64,000 nucleotides of DNA, taken from positions 62,001 to 126,000 of the forward strand of contig NZ_JAQISN010000004.1 in assembly GCF_037450285.1 (NCBI RefSeq). Reading direction: 5' to 3'. Source of the DNA: Erwinia sp. SLM-02. GTDB lineage: Bacteria > Pseudomonadota > Gammaproteobacteria > Enterobacterales > Enterobacteriaceae. The notes below the pieces were generated by a model, which worked only from the letters and a program-made list of their open reading frames with translations, made no database searches and was not told where the DNA came from. Every line of letters starts with the position of its first letter. The stretch's first letter is position 1. Made by a program: the position numbers and the translations under genes. Positions 24,228 to 33,492 of the stretch are shown here, piece by piece.

Positions 24228-25553
24228 ATGCAAGCCTCCATCGCTCCATCTATCGCCGCTGAAGACGCAGCACCCGTAAACTCCCGTAGTAAAGTGGTGG
24301 TTGCTTCTCTGGTCGGTACGGCTATCGAATTCTTCGATTTCTATATTTATGCCACTGCGGCAGTGATCGTTTTCCCGCATATTTTCTTCCCGCAGGGTGA
24401 TGCCACCGTGGCTACGCTGCAGTCGCTGGCCACCTTTGCTATCGCCTTTATCGCCCGTCCGATTGGCTCGGCGCTGTTTGGTCACTTTGGCGACCGCGTT
24501 GGCCGTAAAGCCACGCTGGTGGCCTCGCTGCTGACCATGGGGATCTCCACCGTGATCATCGGCCTGCTGCCGAGCTATAGCAGCATTGGCGTGTTTGCTC
24601 CGATGCTGCTGGCACTGGCGCGTTTTGGTCAGGGTCTGGGACTGGGCGGCGAGTGGGGCGGTGCTGCCCTGCTGGCAACCGAAAATGCGCCAGCGAAAAA
24701 GCGCGCGCTTTACGGTTCGTTCCCGCAGCTCGGCGCACCGATCGGCTTCTTCTTTGCTAACGGCACCTTCCTGCTGCTCTCCTGGCTGCTGACCGATGAG
24801 CAGTTTATGAACTGGGGCTGGCGCGTTCCGTTCGTGCTTTCAGCGGTGCTGGTGTTGATTGGTCTGTATGTTCGCGTCTCGCTGCATGAGTCCCCGGTCT
24901 TTGCCAAAGTCCAGAAAGAGAAGAAGCAGGTTAAAGTGCCAATCGGTACGCTGCTGAGCAAGCATCTGGGTGCCACGGTTCTCGGCACCTTTATCATGCT
25001 GGCGACCTACACCCTGTTCTACATTATGACCGTCTATTCCATGACCTATGGCACTACCGCGGCACCGAACGGGCTGGGCATTCCACGCAATACGTTCCTG
25101 TGGATGCTGATGGTGGCGGTGATTGGTTTTGGCGTGATGGTGCCGATTGCCGGCATGCTGGCCGACCGCTTTGGCCGCCGCAAGACGATGATTGTCATCA
25201 CCCTGATGATTATCGCCTTTGCGCTGATCTTCCCTTCCATGCTGGGTTCCGGTAATCAGGCGCTGGTGATGGCGTTCCTGCTGTGCGGACTGAGCATCAT
25301 GGGCCTGACCTTTGGCCCGATGGGTGCGCTGCTGCCGGAGCTGTTCCCGACCGAAGTGCGTTATACCGGGGCGTCGTTCTCCTACAATCTGTCCTCGATT
25401 CTGGGCGCATCCGTAGCGCCGTATATCGCTACCTGGTTAGCGCACACTTACGGCCTGTTCTACGTCGGCGTTTATCTGGCTTCGATGGCGTTCCTGACGC
25501 TGCTCGCACTGATTAAGTGCCGGGAAACGCGTCACGAATCCCTGTTTGATTAA
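24228..25553 (+). CDS. yhjE: MFS metabolite:H+ symporter YhjE
   Basis: A 441-residue transporter of the metabolite:H+ symporter group of the major facilitator superfamily, close to E. coli YhjE. Twelve hydrophobic segments are visible. Signatures: GTAIEFFDFYIYATAA in helix 1, GHFGDRVGRKATLV in loop 2-3, GQGLGLGGEWGGAALLATENAP in helix 4, and ADRFGRRKTM in the second half. The substrate is unknown. The ATG at 24228 starts MQASIAPSIAAEDAAPVNSR, like E. coli, but its ribosome-binding site is weak. A strong terminator follows. It opens the yhjE-yhjG-kdgK-yhjJ-dctA run shared with E. coli. Confidence 0.93.
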   Translation: MQASIAPSIAAEDAAPVNSRSKVVVASLVGTAIEFFDFYIYATAAVIVFPHIFFPQGDATVATLQSLATFAIAFIARPIGSALFGHFGDRVGRKATLVASLLTMGISTVIIGLLPSYSSIGVFAPMLLALARFGQGLGLGGEWGGAALLATENAPAKKRALYGSFPQLGAPIGFFFANGTFLLLSWLLTDEQFMNWGWRVPFVLSAVLVLIGLYVRVSLHESPVFAKVQKEKKQVKVPIGTLLSKHLGATVLGTFIMLATYTLFYIMTVYSMTYGTTAAPNGLGIPRNTFLWMLMVAVIGFGVMVPIAGMLADRFGRRKTMIVITLMIIAFALIFPSMLGSGNQALVMAFLLCGLSIMGLTFGPMGALLPELFPTEVRYTGASFSYNLSSILGASVAPYIATWLAHTYGLFYVGVYLASMAFLTLLALIKCRETRHESLFD

Positions 25554-25596
25554 TCCTTCTGGCGGCTATGCCGCCTGATGTGCGAACTTACCCTCT

Positions 25597-25629
25597 TCGC
25601 CGCCACATGACCGTGGCGGCGATTTTTTT
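25597..25629 (+). terminator. Rho-independent terminator after yhjE
   Basis: TCGCCGCCAC (25597-25606) pairs with GTGGCGGCGA (25613-25622) around ATGACC, then seven T (25623-25629). The stem is perfect and the T-run follows at once, so this is a canonical terminator. Confidence 0.92.
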
Positions 25630-25693
25630 GCTGATGTTCACTGCCGGGCGCGCCCCATGCGATCCGAACGCGTCACCTCCCTGACCTGATACG

Positions 25694-27751
25694 CTATTTC
25701 CCCTTCATCTGTCCCAGAACCTTCGTACACTGATTCTGGTCATTGTCGCTGGGTGAAATCAGCGCCAGCAGCGCCGCAGCCGGGGCCACAACGGCACCCA
25801 GCGCCACGGCCGCCGCGCCTCGGGCAATCAACGGTCCGGCTTTGACCCCGGCATCCGGATTTTTAAAGGTGCCGCGCACGTACAGCGGTGAGCGCAGCGT
25901 GATGATGCGAATACCTTTACTTTCCGGGTCGATCGACAGGTCCAGGCGTTCGTTGGCGAAGTTGGTGGTGCCGGTAATATTGATCACCGCATTTTCAGTA
26001 TCGAAGACAAACAGCCGCGACGAAGCCAGCCCGTTTTTCACCTGCAGGTTCGCCGCCGCACAGTTGATTTTCACCTCATCGTCGCCGAACAGCTTGCCCA
26101 CCACGTAGTTGCCGACGTTCAGCCCGACGATTTCCATCAGGCTACGGCTGATCAGGCCGTCGTTCATCAGCAGCTTCAGCTCGCCGTTGCTGGTGGCCAG
26201 CAGATCCGCCACCGAGTTTCCGCGTCCGCTGAGCGTGGCATCGCCGTTCAGCTGCCCCAGCGCACTCTGCATCGCCTGGACGTCCGGGAACAGCTGACGC
26301 AGTTTAAGACCCCGCGCATGCACATCGGCGCGGCCCTGCAGCGGCGTTTTATCCCCTTCCAGATGGATCGTCGAATTTATCGTGCCGCCCGCCATGCCGA
26401 AGCGCAGCGGGTCGAGGCGCAGGTCGCCGTTTTTCAGCTTCAGATGGGTGGAAAGGTCGCTCAGCGGCAGCGAACTGCCGTGTTCAATGCGTTTGCCGCT
26501 GAAGCGCACGTCCGCATCCATCACGCTCCAGCTTTTACTGTCGAACTTATCGTGCGGCAGAACGCGATCGGCCGGCTGCGTGGAGGCGTCTCCGCGCTTC
26601 TTCTTCGCCTGCTCGGTTTTCTCGCTGCCTTTACCGGAGTTCACGCCGATTAACGGACCCAGATCGGCCATCCGCAGCTGGCGGGATTCCAGCTCGCCCT
26701 CCAGTTTTGGCCGGGGTTTCGTCTGGCTGTAGGTCAGGGTTCCACGGATATCACTGTCGCCGATATGCCCGTTAAAGTTCTGATAGCGGAACACCGCGCC
26801 TCCGGCCTCACGGAAGCGGGCGCTGAGATGCCCGTCGGTTTCATACGGCGGGGTATCCGGCAGCAGCACGCCGGTCAGGCCGTAGAGGTTAGCCAGCGTG
26901 TCGCCGGAAAAGCGCAGCCGCAGGTCAACACCGCCGGGATCCATCGGATTCTGGATGGTCCCCGCCAGACGCACCCGCGTGGTTCCGCTGCGCACGTCGG
27001 CCTGCACCGGGAACGGCGTGGTCTGACTGCGCAGGGAGAGCATACCGCCGATTTTACCTTCGCCGGTCAGCTTCTCTTTGTTGTAGGTGCCGCTGGCCTG
27101 CCAGCCAAAGACAAAGTCAGCGGCGCCCTTCTGTTTGTCATCGCCTCCGGCGAGCTGGGCATAGGGGACCGGTTTACCCAGCGGGTCGACCGTGACCTTC
27201 ACATCGGCTTTGTTGATCGCGTCGCGATAGCCGATGGTTCCCTGGTCAAAGACGATGTTATCCAGACGGAATGACCAGGCGGAAGGCGGCTGGTTCGGGC
27301 CTTTGTTTTCGCTACCGGCCAGGTTAAAGGTCCAGTTGTTCTTACCGTCAGCGGTCTGTACCAGCTTCGCCTGCGGCTGCTGCAGCTTAATCCACGGCAG
27401 CCACACCTCTTTGCCCAGCAGCGCCAGCGGAGAAATCGATGCGTCTACCCGTTCAAGGTGCGCCATGGTCAGATCGGGAATTTCCGGCGGGTTGCCCAGC
27501 ATAATGTCCTGAGCATGAATGTGCGGCCACGGCACCCAGCTGCGCCACCCCGGCTCGCTGCGGTTACGCTCCCAGGCGACGCCCAGATCGCCCCGAATGG
27601 CAAACGGACGGTTAATTTCCTGCGAAACCTTGCGGTTGATCGTTGGCTTAACACGGTTCCAGTCGAACGTGGCAATCAGCACCACCAGAGCCACCAGCAG
27701 CAGCACCAACACACCGATGGTCCAGCTGATTATTTTCCCGGTACGCGACAT
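25694..27751 (-). CDS. yhjG: AsmA family protein YhjG
   Basis: A 685-residue protein of the AsmA family, matching E. coli YhjG. One N-terminal membrane helix (IISWTIGVLVLLLVALVVLIATF, about 7-29) anchors a long periplasmic beta-rich part. It starts with the AsmA opening DWNRVKPTINRKVSQEINRPFAIRGDL and carries the AsmA C-terminal region (NGELKLLMNDGLISRSLMEIVGLNVGNY). AsmA-like proteins are thought to form bridges moving phospholipid between the membranes; that role is not shown for YhjG. It stands alone between yhjE and kdgK and is transcribed leftward. The E. coli neighbour pdeH (yhjH) is missing here. Confidence 0.92.
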   Translation of the reverse strand: MSRTGKIISWTIGVLVLLLVALVVLIATFDWNRVKPTINRKVSQEINRPFAIRGDLGVAWERNRSEPGWRSWVPWPHIHAQDIMLGNPPEIPDLTMAHLERVDASISPLALLGKEVWLPWIKLQQPQAKLVQTADGKNNWTFNLAGSENKGPNQPPSAWSFRLDNIVFDQGTIGYRDAINKADVKVTVDPLGKPVPYAQLAGGDDKQKGAADFVFGWQASGTYNKEKLTGEGKIGGMLSLRSQTTPFPVQADVRSGTTRVRLAGTIQNPMDPGGVDLRLRFSGDTLANLYGLTGVLLPDTPPYETDGHLSARFREAGGAVFRYQNFNGHIGDSDIRGTLTYSQTKPRPKLEGELESRQLRMADLGPLIGVNSGKGSEKTEQAKKKRGDASTQPADRVLPHDKFDSKSWSVMDADVRFSGKRIEHGSSLPLSDLSTHLKLKNGDLRLDPLRFGMAGGTINSTIHLEGDKTPLQGRADVHARGLKLRQLFPDVQAMQSALGQLNGDATLSGRGNSVADLLATSNGELKLLMNDGLISRSLMEIVGLNVGNYVVGKLFGDDEVKINCAAANLQVKNGLASSRLFVFDTENAVINITGTTNFANERLDLSIDPESKGIRIITLRSPLYVRGTFKNPDAGVKAGPLIARGAAAVALGAVVAPAAALLALISPSDNDQNQCTKVLGQMKGK

Positions 27752-27866
27752 TCGCTTCTCCTTACCCTTTTTACGCTTATGTAAAGATAGTCCAGGGGGG
27801 AGGATCTGGCATCCGTAAAGGCGACGGCATCCGCTTACGCAATAAGTAAACTGACATCACGATAAA

Positions 27867-27885
27867 AATAAAACATCGTTTTAAA
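27867..27885 (+). promoter_or_regulatory. KdgR-type operator upstream of kdgK
   Basis: AATAAAACATCGTTTTAAA matches the published KdgR box (AATRAAAYRNYRTTTYATT) except for the last two bases, and AAAAC-ATC-GTTTT is symmetric. It lies 61 nt before the kdgK start. In plant-associated enterobacteria KdgR represses pectin and 2-keto-3-deoxygluconate genes. Confidence 0.75.
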
Positions 27886-27946
27886 TATTGACTGAGCACC
27901 GCCGGGCGGCGAGACTGGTGAAAAAATTTCCCACGGGCAGAGAAAA

Positions 27947-28879
27947 ATGACGCAACAGAAAATTGCCGTAATAGGCGAATGCATGATCGAACTTTCCCAG
28001 CGCGGCAGCGATATGAGCCGGGGTTTCGGTGGCGATACGCTGAACACGGCGGTTTATGTCGCCCGCCAGGTACAGCCGCAGGCGCTGCGCGTGGATTACG
28101 TTACCGCATTAGGTCATGACAGCTTCAGCAACGAAATGATTAGCGCCTGGCAGAGTGAAGGGCTGCACACCGATCTGATCCAGCGGCTGGAGAACAAGCT
28201 GCCGGGGCTGTACGTGATTGAAACCGATGCCAGAGGCGAGCGCACCTTCTGGTACTGGCGCAACGATGCCGCCGCCCGCTTCTGGCTGGATGGCGAGCAG
28301 GCTGAGGCGATCTGCCAGCAGCTGGCACACTACGACTATCTGTATCTGAGCGGCATCAGCCTGGCGATCCTCAGCCCGCAGAGCCGCGAAAAGCTGTATG
28401 CCCTGCTGGCCGCCTGCCGCGCCAACGGCGGGAAAATTATCTTTGATAACAACTATCGCCCGCGCCTGTGGTCGAGCCGTGAAGAGGCGCAGTCCGCCTA
28501 TCAGGCAATGCTGGCCCATACCGATATCGCCTTCCTGACGCTGGATGACGAAACGCTGCTGTGGGGTGAGGCCGACTGTGCGGCGGTAATCGGCCGCACG
28601 CGGGCGGCGGGGGTGCAGGAGATTGTGATTAAGCGCGGCGCCGATGCCTGCCTGGTGGATACCGGCGCGGAGCCGCTGCTGGAGATACCGGCGGTGCGGC
28701 TGTCAGCCGACAGCGTGGTCGACACCACCGCCGCCGGGGACTCATTCAGCGCCGGCTACCTGGCGGTGCGCCTGACCGGCGGCAGCGCGGAAGAAGCGGC
28801 AAAGCGCGGGCATCTGACCGCCAGCACGGTGATCCAGCATCGCGGTGCGATTATTCCGCGTGAAGCGATGCCAGACTAG
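27947..28879 (+). CDS. kdgK: 2-keto-3-deoxygluconate kinase
   Basis: Phosphorylates 2-keto-3-deoxygluconate to KDPG, which feeds the Entner-Doudoroff aldolase; it serves pectin, hexuronate and alginate breakdown. The 310 residues fit the PfkB/ribokinase family: start KIAVIGECMIEL, GGDTLNTAVYVAR near residue 29, and the C-terminal anion-hole motif DTTAAGDSFSAGYLA with the catalytic Asp. A KdgR-type operator lies upstream. The alginate lyase gene converges with it 126 nt downstream. Confidence 0.96.
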   Translation: MTQQKIAVIGECMIELSQRGSDMSRGFGGDTLNTAVYVARQVQPQALRVDYVTALGHDSFSNEMISAWQSEGLHTDLIQRLENKLPGLYVIETDARGERTFWYWRNDAAARFWLDGEQAEAICQQLAHYDYLYLSGISLAILSPQSREKLYALLAACRANGGKIIFDNNYRPRLWSSREEAQSAYQAMLAHTDIAFLTLDDETLLWGEADCAAVIGRTRAAGVQEIVIKRGADACLVDTGAEPLLEIPAVRLSADSVVDTTAAGDSFSAGYLAVRLTGGSAEEAAKRGHLTASTVIQHRGAIIPREAMPD

Positions 28880-29004
28880 GAACGCAGGGTAATAAACCAA
28901 ACCGGCAGCAATCCGCCGTTAAGTGAATGCACAGGCCGTAAACGATGAGGTTATCACCTGAACCGTCAGATGCCGGTAGCGATTGAAATCGAAGCAGCCA
29001 CGCG

Positions 29005-30246
29005 TCAGCGGCCGTAGGCAGGCACCTGCAACAGCCAGCTGGCCCGGAGCGCATCAAGCGTTGCGCCGCGTGCGGCTCTGGCTTCAGGCAGCGCCCAGTC
29101 AACCTGTTCGATGCTCTGCCGGTAGCGCTGGCTCTTCAGCTGGTTGTCCGCCTGGACCATCAGCGGAATGAGCCTGACGCCAACATGGTCGAGGCTGGGC
29201 CAGGGCCAGCGTTTTGCGCCGTCGCTCCAGGGGGCCATAAAATCCAGCGCGGTTAACAGCCCGGCTCCCTGCGGCGTCCGGTAGTGCCATAAATCTCCTG
29301 CTCCGCTGTGACCGGCAACCGTCGCCAGCGCGGTCAGCGCCTGCAGGTTAAACCAGCTGTAGTGAAACGATCGGGTGCGCGCCAGCTCCAGCGGCTGGCG
29401 ACCATCGGCGGTCAGCTGACCCGCCATCCGCCGCTGCGCCTGATGAATCATCTCGCGGATAACGTCGGGGCGCTCAACGTACCAGGCAATGCCCGCCACC
29501 TGCGCGCTGTACCAGCTGCCGTGGTTATTCTTCGCGGCGGCCTCACCCCGGCCTTCAGGACTGGTCAGCAGCCACGCCAGATAGTCCTTCATCCATCGCT
29601 GCATCTGCTGTTCATCCTCCGCCCGCCATCCCGGCGCCTGGCGCAGAGCGATCAGCGAATCGACAAGACGGGTGGCAAAGTAGCGGCCGTCCAGCACGCC
29701 GGTGTGTCGCCTGTCGGCTATACCCGGTACGCCCTGGGCATATTTCAGGTTGGGATTCATGCGCGTTGCCGGGTTGATAAACCAGTGGCGGATCAGCGCA
29801 ATGGCTTTATCCGCATAGCGCCGATCGCCGGAGAAATACCAGGCGAGGGTCAACGTCTGCACGCTGGCGGTAAACGTGGCCAGGCGCACGCCGTCGCTTT
29901 GCTCATTTTTACTCGCCGGATTCACGTGACCATCGCGCTTCACCCACGGCAAGCCGTCCGGTTGACGGCTGTCCGGCCACCAGTAGGCGCTGAGGCTGAG
30001 GTAGTCATGTTTTGACCCGCCGGGCGGCGTCATCCCCTTATCGGTAACGCTGAGCAGCGGCTGCTTCAGTGCCTTATCCGCCGCACGATGCAGCGACTGC
30101 CAGGCGGCAAGCGTGAGTTCGGGCGTCTGCGGCTGCGACAGGCGCTGGCGGTTTAGTGCCAGGTCGCTGGCGTTGAGGAAAGCATAATCCTGCGCGTAAA
30201 GTGCGGGAGAGAAGGCAACGAGGATCAGCAGCAGGAAGGGGATCAT
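29005..30246 (-). CDS. Secreted alginate lyase family protein (PL5-like)
   Basis: A 413-residue secreted protein with the alpha/alpha-barrel alginate lyase domain (Pfam Alginate_lyase, AlgL group). From the ATG at 30246 it opens with the signal peptide MIPFLLLILVAFSPALYA, cut before QDYAF; the frame extends 20 codons further, but these are basic and run through the upstream hairpin. Catalytic-type features are KNNHGSWY (Asn241, His242) and RTRSFHYSWFNLQAL. Substrate could be alginate or a related uronate polymer. It lies 43 nt after yhjJ, separated by a hairpin, and E. coli has no such gene here. Pairing with kdgK suggests use of the released uronate as carbon source; it is not next to any alginate synthesis genes. 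Confidence 0.82.
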   Translation of the reverse strand: MIPFLLLILVAFSPALYAQDYAFLNASDLALNRQRLSQPQTPELTLAAWQSLHRAADKALKQPLLSVTDKGMTPPGGSKHDYLSLSAYWWPDSRQPDGLPWVKRDGHVNPASKNEQSDGVRLATFTASVQTLTLAWYFSGDRRYADKAIALIRHWFINPATRMNPNLKYAQGVPGIADRRHTGVLDGRYFATRLVDSLIALRQAPGWRAEDEQQMQRWMKDYLAWLLTSPEGRGEAAAKNNHGSWYSAQVAGIAWYVERPDVIREMIHQAQRRMAGQLTADGRQPLELARTRSFHYSWFNLQALTALATVAGHSGAGDLWHYRTPQGAGLLTALDFMAPWSDGAKRWPWPSLDHVGVRLIPLMVQADNQLKSQRYRQSIEQVDWALPEARAARGATLDALRASWLLQVPAYGR

Positions 30247-30261
30247 CCTGCTGAAAGAAGA

Positions 30262-30285
30262 AGGGCGGCCCTGAAAGGCCGCCCT
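30262..30285 (-). terminator. Hairpin between yhjJ and the alginate lyase gene
   Basis: AGGGCGGCC (30262-30270) and GGCCGCCCT (30277-30285) make a perfect 9-bp stem with a 6-nt loop. On the minus strand it is followed by TCTTCTTTC, a weak T-run. It could end yhjJ transcripts or only attenuate them. Confidence 0.6.
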
Positions 30286-30289
30286 GCGT

Positions 30290-31780
30290 TTACTGTGCCG
30301 GTGCATCCGTCGCTACCGCCGGATCGGCCGGCGTGGCGGGAGCCTGAGGCGCGGCTTCAACCGGCTTCATAATTTTCTGCCAGCTTGCCTGCAGCTGTCC
30401 GGCGTTAATTTCCGGCTCACCCTGCGGCTGCATCAGCATCATGGTGATATCCTGGGTCAGCTGCTGGCGCAGCTCCTGGTTCAGCATGTCCAGCGTCAGG
30501 CCGGAGAGGAAGGCCTGGCGCAGTTTCTGATACTGTTCCGGTGCGATATCCACCACCGCATTCTGCTGTGAGCGCAGACGCTGGCTCATCAGCACGTCGG
30601 TATCGGTGCGGGCATAGGTGGCAAACAGCTTGTTCAGCTCGGTATTTTTCTGCGCCATCAGCGTGTCAAATTCCTGCTGCGTCAGGCCGTTGTCGCGGAC
30701 GTTAGCCATTTCTTTGGCGATCAGGTCCAGGTTGGCACTGAGCGCAGCGTTGTCCGAATCGATATTGATGGCGCACTGGGCGCGCTGATACAGCACGCGA
30801 CAGTCAAAACCGACCTGCACGCCCTGGGCCTTATTATCGCTCAGCACGCGCTGTACGTGCCAGAACAGGGCTTCACGCGCCAGGTCACCCTGCCAGTAGC
30901 GCTGGAGATTTTGTGATTCGCGGATCGGCATCCAGGGATTGTCCCAGACCAGCGACAGGCGGTCCTGTCCAAGCGCCGGGTTCACGAGGTTCACCGGCTG
31001 CGGCGGCAGAGGCGAAAGCGTCGGCATTGGTGCAGGCTGTTCGCGTTTGCCTTCCAGCGGCGAGAACACTTTGTTGATCTGCTCGGACAGGCTGCGGCTG
31101 TCGACGTTACCGACGACGAACAGCGTCATCGCATCCGGCGTATACCACTGTTTATAGAACGCGTTAAGCTGGGCCAGATCGACCGGTACTTTCACCGCGG
31201 AGGCCGGGTCATGGCCCAGCAGCGTGGAGCCTTTCAGCCGGTAGCGCCACCAGACATCCTGGGTGTTACCGGGCCAGGTACCGATGGGGTCGTCGGCATT
31301 AAGCGCCGTGTTGACCACCTCGGTGTTAATCGTCATTTTATCCACGGTTGCCGCCAGCCAGGTCAGGGCTTCTTTGACCATTTCCGGGCGGTTGTTGGGC
31401 AGGCTGAGGTTATAAACCGTGTAGTTATAAGAGGTAATCGCCGGAGGCAACGGGTGCTGCGGGTCGATGCTTTGCTGCCAGAGGGAGCGCTGCTGTGCAG
31501 GCTCAAGCGCGGCGTTATGGACCAACGCCAGACGCGGTAAAAGATGGCTGTAGCCAATTTGCTGGGCGCTTTCAACCAGCGATCCGGTATTCACCAGCAG
31601 GCGAATCTCAATGCGATCGCTCGGTCGCTGGGGCGTCGTTAACAGCTGCCAGCTGAAACCGTTATCCAGTTTTCCCTGCTGCCAGGCAGGATCGGGTTGG
31701 AGGGTTTCAGCCTGTACCGTGCAGCTGGCCGCTGCCAGTACTACCCCACCAATCAAAAGACGAATTCTGGTGCCCTGCAT
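30290..31780 (-). CDS. yhjJ: Secreted M16 peptidase-like protein YhjJ
   Basis: A 496-residue periplasmic member of the M16 (pitrilysin) superfamily, equal to E. coli YhjJ. Signal peptide: MQGTRIRLLIGGVVLAAASCTVQA, cut before ETLQP. The M16 opening is clear (LDNGFSWQLLTT, RIEIRLLVNTGSLVE), but the zinc site HxxEH is replaced by HLLPR in GYSHLLPRLAL, so it is almost surely not a metalloprotease. The C-terminal half keeps the second M16 domain (YTPDAMTLFVVGNVD). The tail is Pro/Ala-rich. Role unknown; conserved position between kdgK and dctA. Confidence 0.9.
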   Translation of the reverse strand: MQGTRIRLLIGGVVLAAASCTVQAETLQPDPAWQQGKLDNGFSWQLLTTPQRPSDRIEIRLLVNTGSLVESAQQIGYSHLLPRLALVHNAALEPAQQRSLWQQSIDPQHPLPPAITSYNYTVYNLSLPNNRPEMVKEALTWLAATVDKMTINTEVVNTALNADDPIGTWPGNTQDVWWRYRLKGSTLLGHDPASAVKVPVDLAQLNAFYKQWYTPDAMTLFVVGNVDSRSLSEQINKVFSPLEGKREQPAPMPTLSPLPPQPVNLVNPALGQDRLSLVWDNPWMPIRESQNLQRYWQGDLAREALFWHVQRVLSDNKAQGVQVGFDCRVLYQRAQCAINIDSDNAALSANLDLIAKEMANVRDNGLTQQEFDTLMAQKNTELNKLFATYARTDTDVLMSQRLRSQQNAVVDIAPEQYQKLRQAFLSGLTLDMLNQELRQQLTQDITMMLMQPQGEPEINAGQLQASWQKIMKPVEAAPQAPATPADPAVATDAPAQ

Positions 31781-31973
31781 GTGAACCCCTACTCAATCAC
31801 AAACCAAAAAGAATCACTGGTGATCTGTTACCTGCTGCCCGCGGCATTTCAGCCGGTCAAAAACCCCTGGGAAGCCGCTGTATTTTAAAGGAACAGCTTG
31901 TTAGACCACGCATCGGCGAGGATGTCACACAGCGGAGTAAAAAATCATAAAAAAGTGTTGGATGTTATTATGC

Positions 31974-32010
31974 AAATGCCCGCCGCGAGGGCAAGTCGCG
32001 ACGGGCATTT
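31974..32010 (-). terminator. Hairpin after dctA
   Basis: AAATGCCCG (31974-31982) with CGCGA (31984-31988) pairs with TCGCG (31996-32000) and CGGGCATTT (32002-32010), with one C/A mismatch. The stem lies 27 nt downstream of the dctA stop on the minus strand. The tract after it is AT-rich but has no clean T-run. Nothing else is seen in 31781-32036. Confidence 0.65.
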
Positions 32011-32036
32011 CTGTGAAATTTTAATGAATTAAGGTC

Positions 32037-33323
32037 TTAATGCGCGCTATCAGAGAGCTTTTTTTGACTCTTGCCGGCATTAAGCGTCGATTTCAGCTGA
32101 TTTTCATCCAGCTGGCCGACCCACTTCGCCACCACTACGGTAGCCACGCCGTTGCCCACCAGGTTGGTTAATGCGCGGGCTTCTGACATAAAGCGGTCAA
32201 TGCCGAGGATCAGCGCCAGCCCGGCAACCGGCAGATGCCCCACGGCCGAGAGCGTTGCCGCCAGCACGATAAAGCCGCTGCCGGTCACACCCGCTGCCCC
32301 TTTAGATGAAAGCAGCAGCACCACCAGCAGGGTAATCTGGTGGAAGATATCCATGTGGCTGTTGGTGGCCTGGGCGATAAAGACCGCCGCCATCGTCAGA
32401 TAGATCGACGTGCCGTCCAGATTGAACGAGTAGCCGGTGGGGATCACCAGCCCGACCACGGATTTCTTACAGCCGAGCTTCTCCATTTTATCCAGCATGC
32501 GCGGAAGCGCCGATTCCGAAGAGGAGGTCCCCAGTACGATCAGCAGTTCTTCTTTGATATAGGCAATAAACTTAAAGATATTGAAGCCGACCACGCGGGC
32601 AATTAAGCCCAGCACGATAACCACAAACAGAACGCAGGTGATATAGAAACAGACGATCAGCTGGCCGAGCTGTACCAGTGATCCCACGCCATATTTACCG
32701 ATGGTGAAGGCCATTGCGCCAAATGCACCAATCGGCGCCAGGCGCATAATCATATTGATGATGCCGAAAATCACCCGGGAGAAGCTGTCAATAAAGTTGA
32801 AGATCAGCGTGCCTTTATCTCCGAGGCGATGCAGGGCAAAACCAAACATGACGGCGAACAGCAGTACCTGCAGAATATTCCCGCTGGCAAATGCACCGAT
32901 AACGCTACCGGGGATCACATCCAGCAGGAAGGCAACAATCCCCTGCTGTTCGGCCTGCTGGGCATAAATGGCCACGGCCTTCGCATCCAGCGTCGCGGGG
33001 TCAACGTTCATGCCCGCTCCGGGCTGCAGTACGTTGACCACAATCAGGCCGATAATCAGGGCAATCGTGCTGACCACTTCGAAGTAGAGCAGCGCCACCG
33101 CACCGGTCCGTCCGACGGCCTTCATGCTCTCCATACCGGCAATACCGGTCACGACGGTACAGAAAATTACCGGAGCAATAATCATCTTAATCAGCTTCAC
33201 GAAGCCATCGCCCAGCGGTTTCATCTGCGCGCCCAGTTCGGGATAGAAATGGCCCAGCAGTACGCCGATGGCGATGGCGGTCAGCACCTGAAAATACAGG
33301 CTCTTAAACAGGGAAAGTTTCAT
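32037..33323 (-). CDS. dctA: C4-dicarboxylate transporter DctA
   Basis: The aerobic Na+ or H+ symporter for succinate, fumarate, malate and aspartate. The 428 residues equal E. coli DctA. From the ATG at 33323 it starts MKLSLFKSLYFQVLTAIAIG; an in-frame ATG at 33377 would add 18 residues not seen in E. coli. Signatures of the glutamate/dicarboxylate carrier family are intact: LGTSSSESALPRMLDKM, VIPTGYSFNLDGTSIYLTMA, and SSKGAAGVTGSGFIVLAATL. Eight membrane spans and two re-entrant hairpins are expected. Confidence 0.97.
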   Translation of the reverse strand: MKLSLFKSLYFQVLTAIAIGVLLGHFYPELGAQMKPLGDGFVKLIKMIIAPVIFCTVVTGIAGMESMKAVGRTGAVALLYFEVVSTIALIIGLIVVNVLQPGAGMNVDPATLDAKAVAIYAQQAEQQGIVAFLLDVIPGSVIGAFASGNILQVLLFAVMFGFALHRLGDKGTLIFNFIDSFSRVIFGIINMIMRLAPIGAFGAMAFTIGKYGVGSLVQLGQLIVCFYITCVLFVVIVLGLIARVVGFNIFKFIAYIKEELLIVLGTSSSESALPRMLDKMEKLGCKKSVVGLVIPTGYSFNLDGTSIYLTMAAVFIAQATNSHMDIFHQITLLVVLLLSSKGAAGVTGSGFIVLAATLSAVGHLPVAGLALILGIDRFMSEARALTNLVGNGVATVVVAKWVGQLDENQLKSTLNAGKSQKKLSDSAH

Positions 33324-33492
33324 AAAATATCCGTTAACGGCGGGTGTTCGATAGCGCGAAAATAACACCCGGGTCATGGGATTGATATAACCAGAGGGAA
33401 TACGGGGTCAGCCATAACGCAAATTTATGAACTGAATCACTTCAGCAGGAAATTCCTATAACCGCAGGTAAACCCCCCTTTCTGACGTTGAT

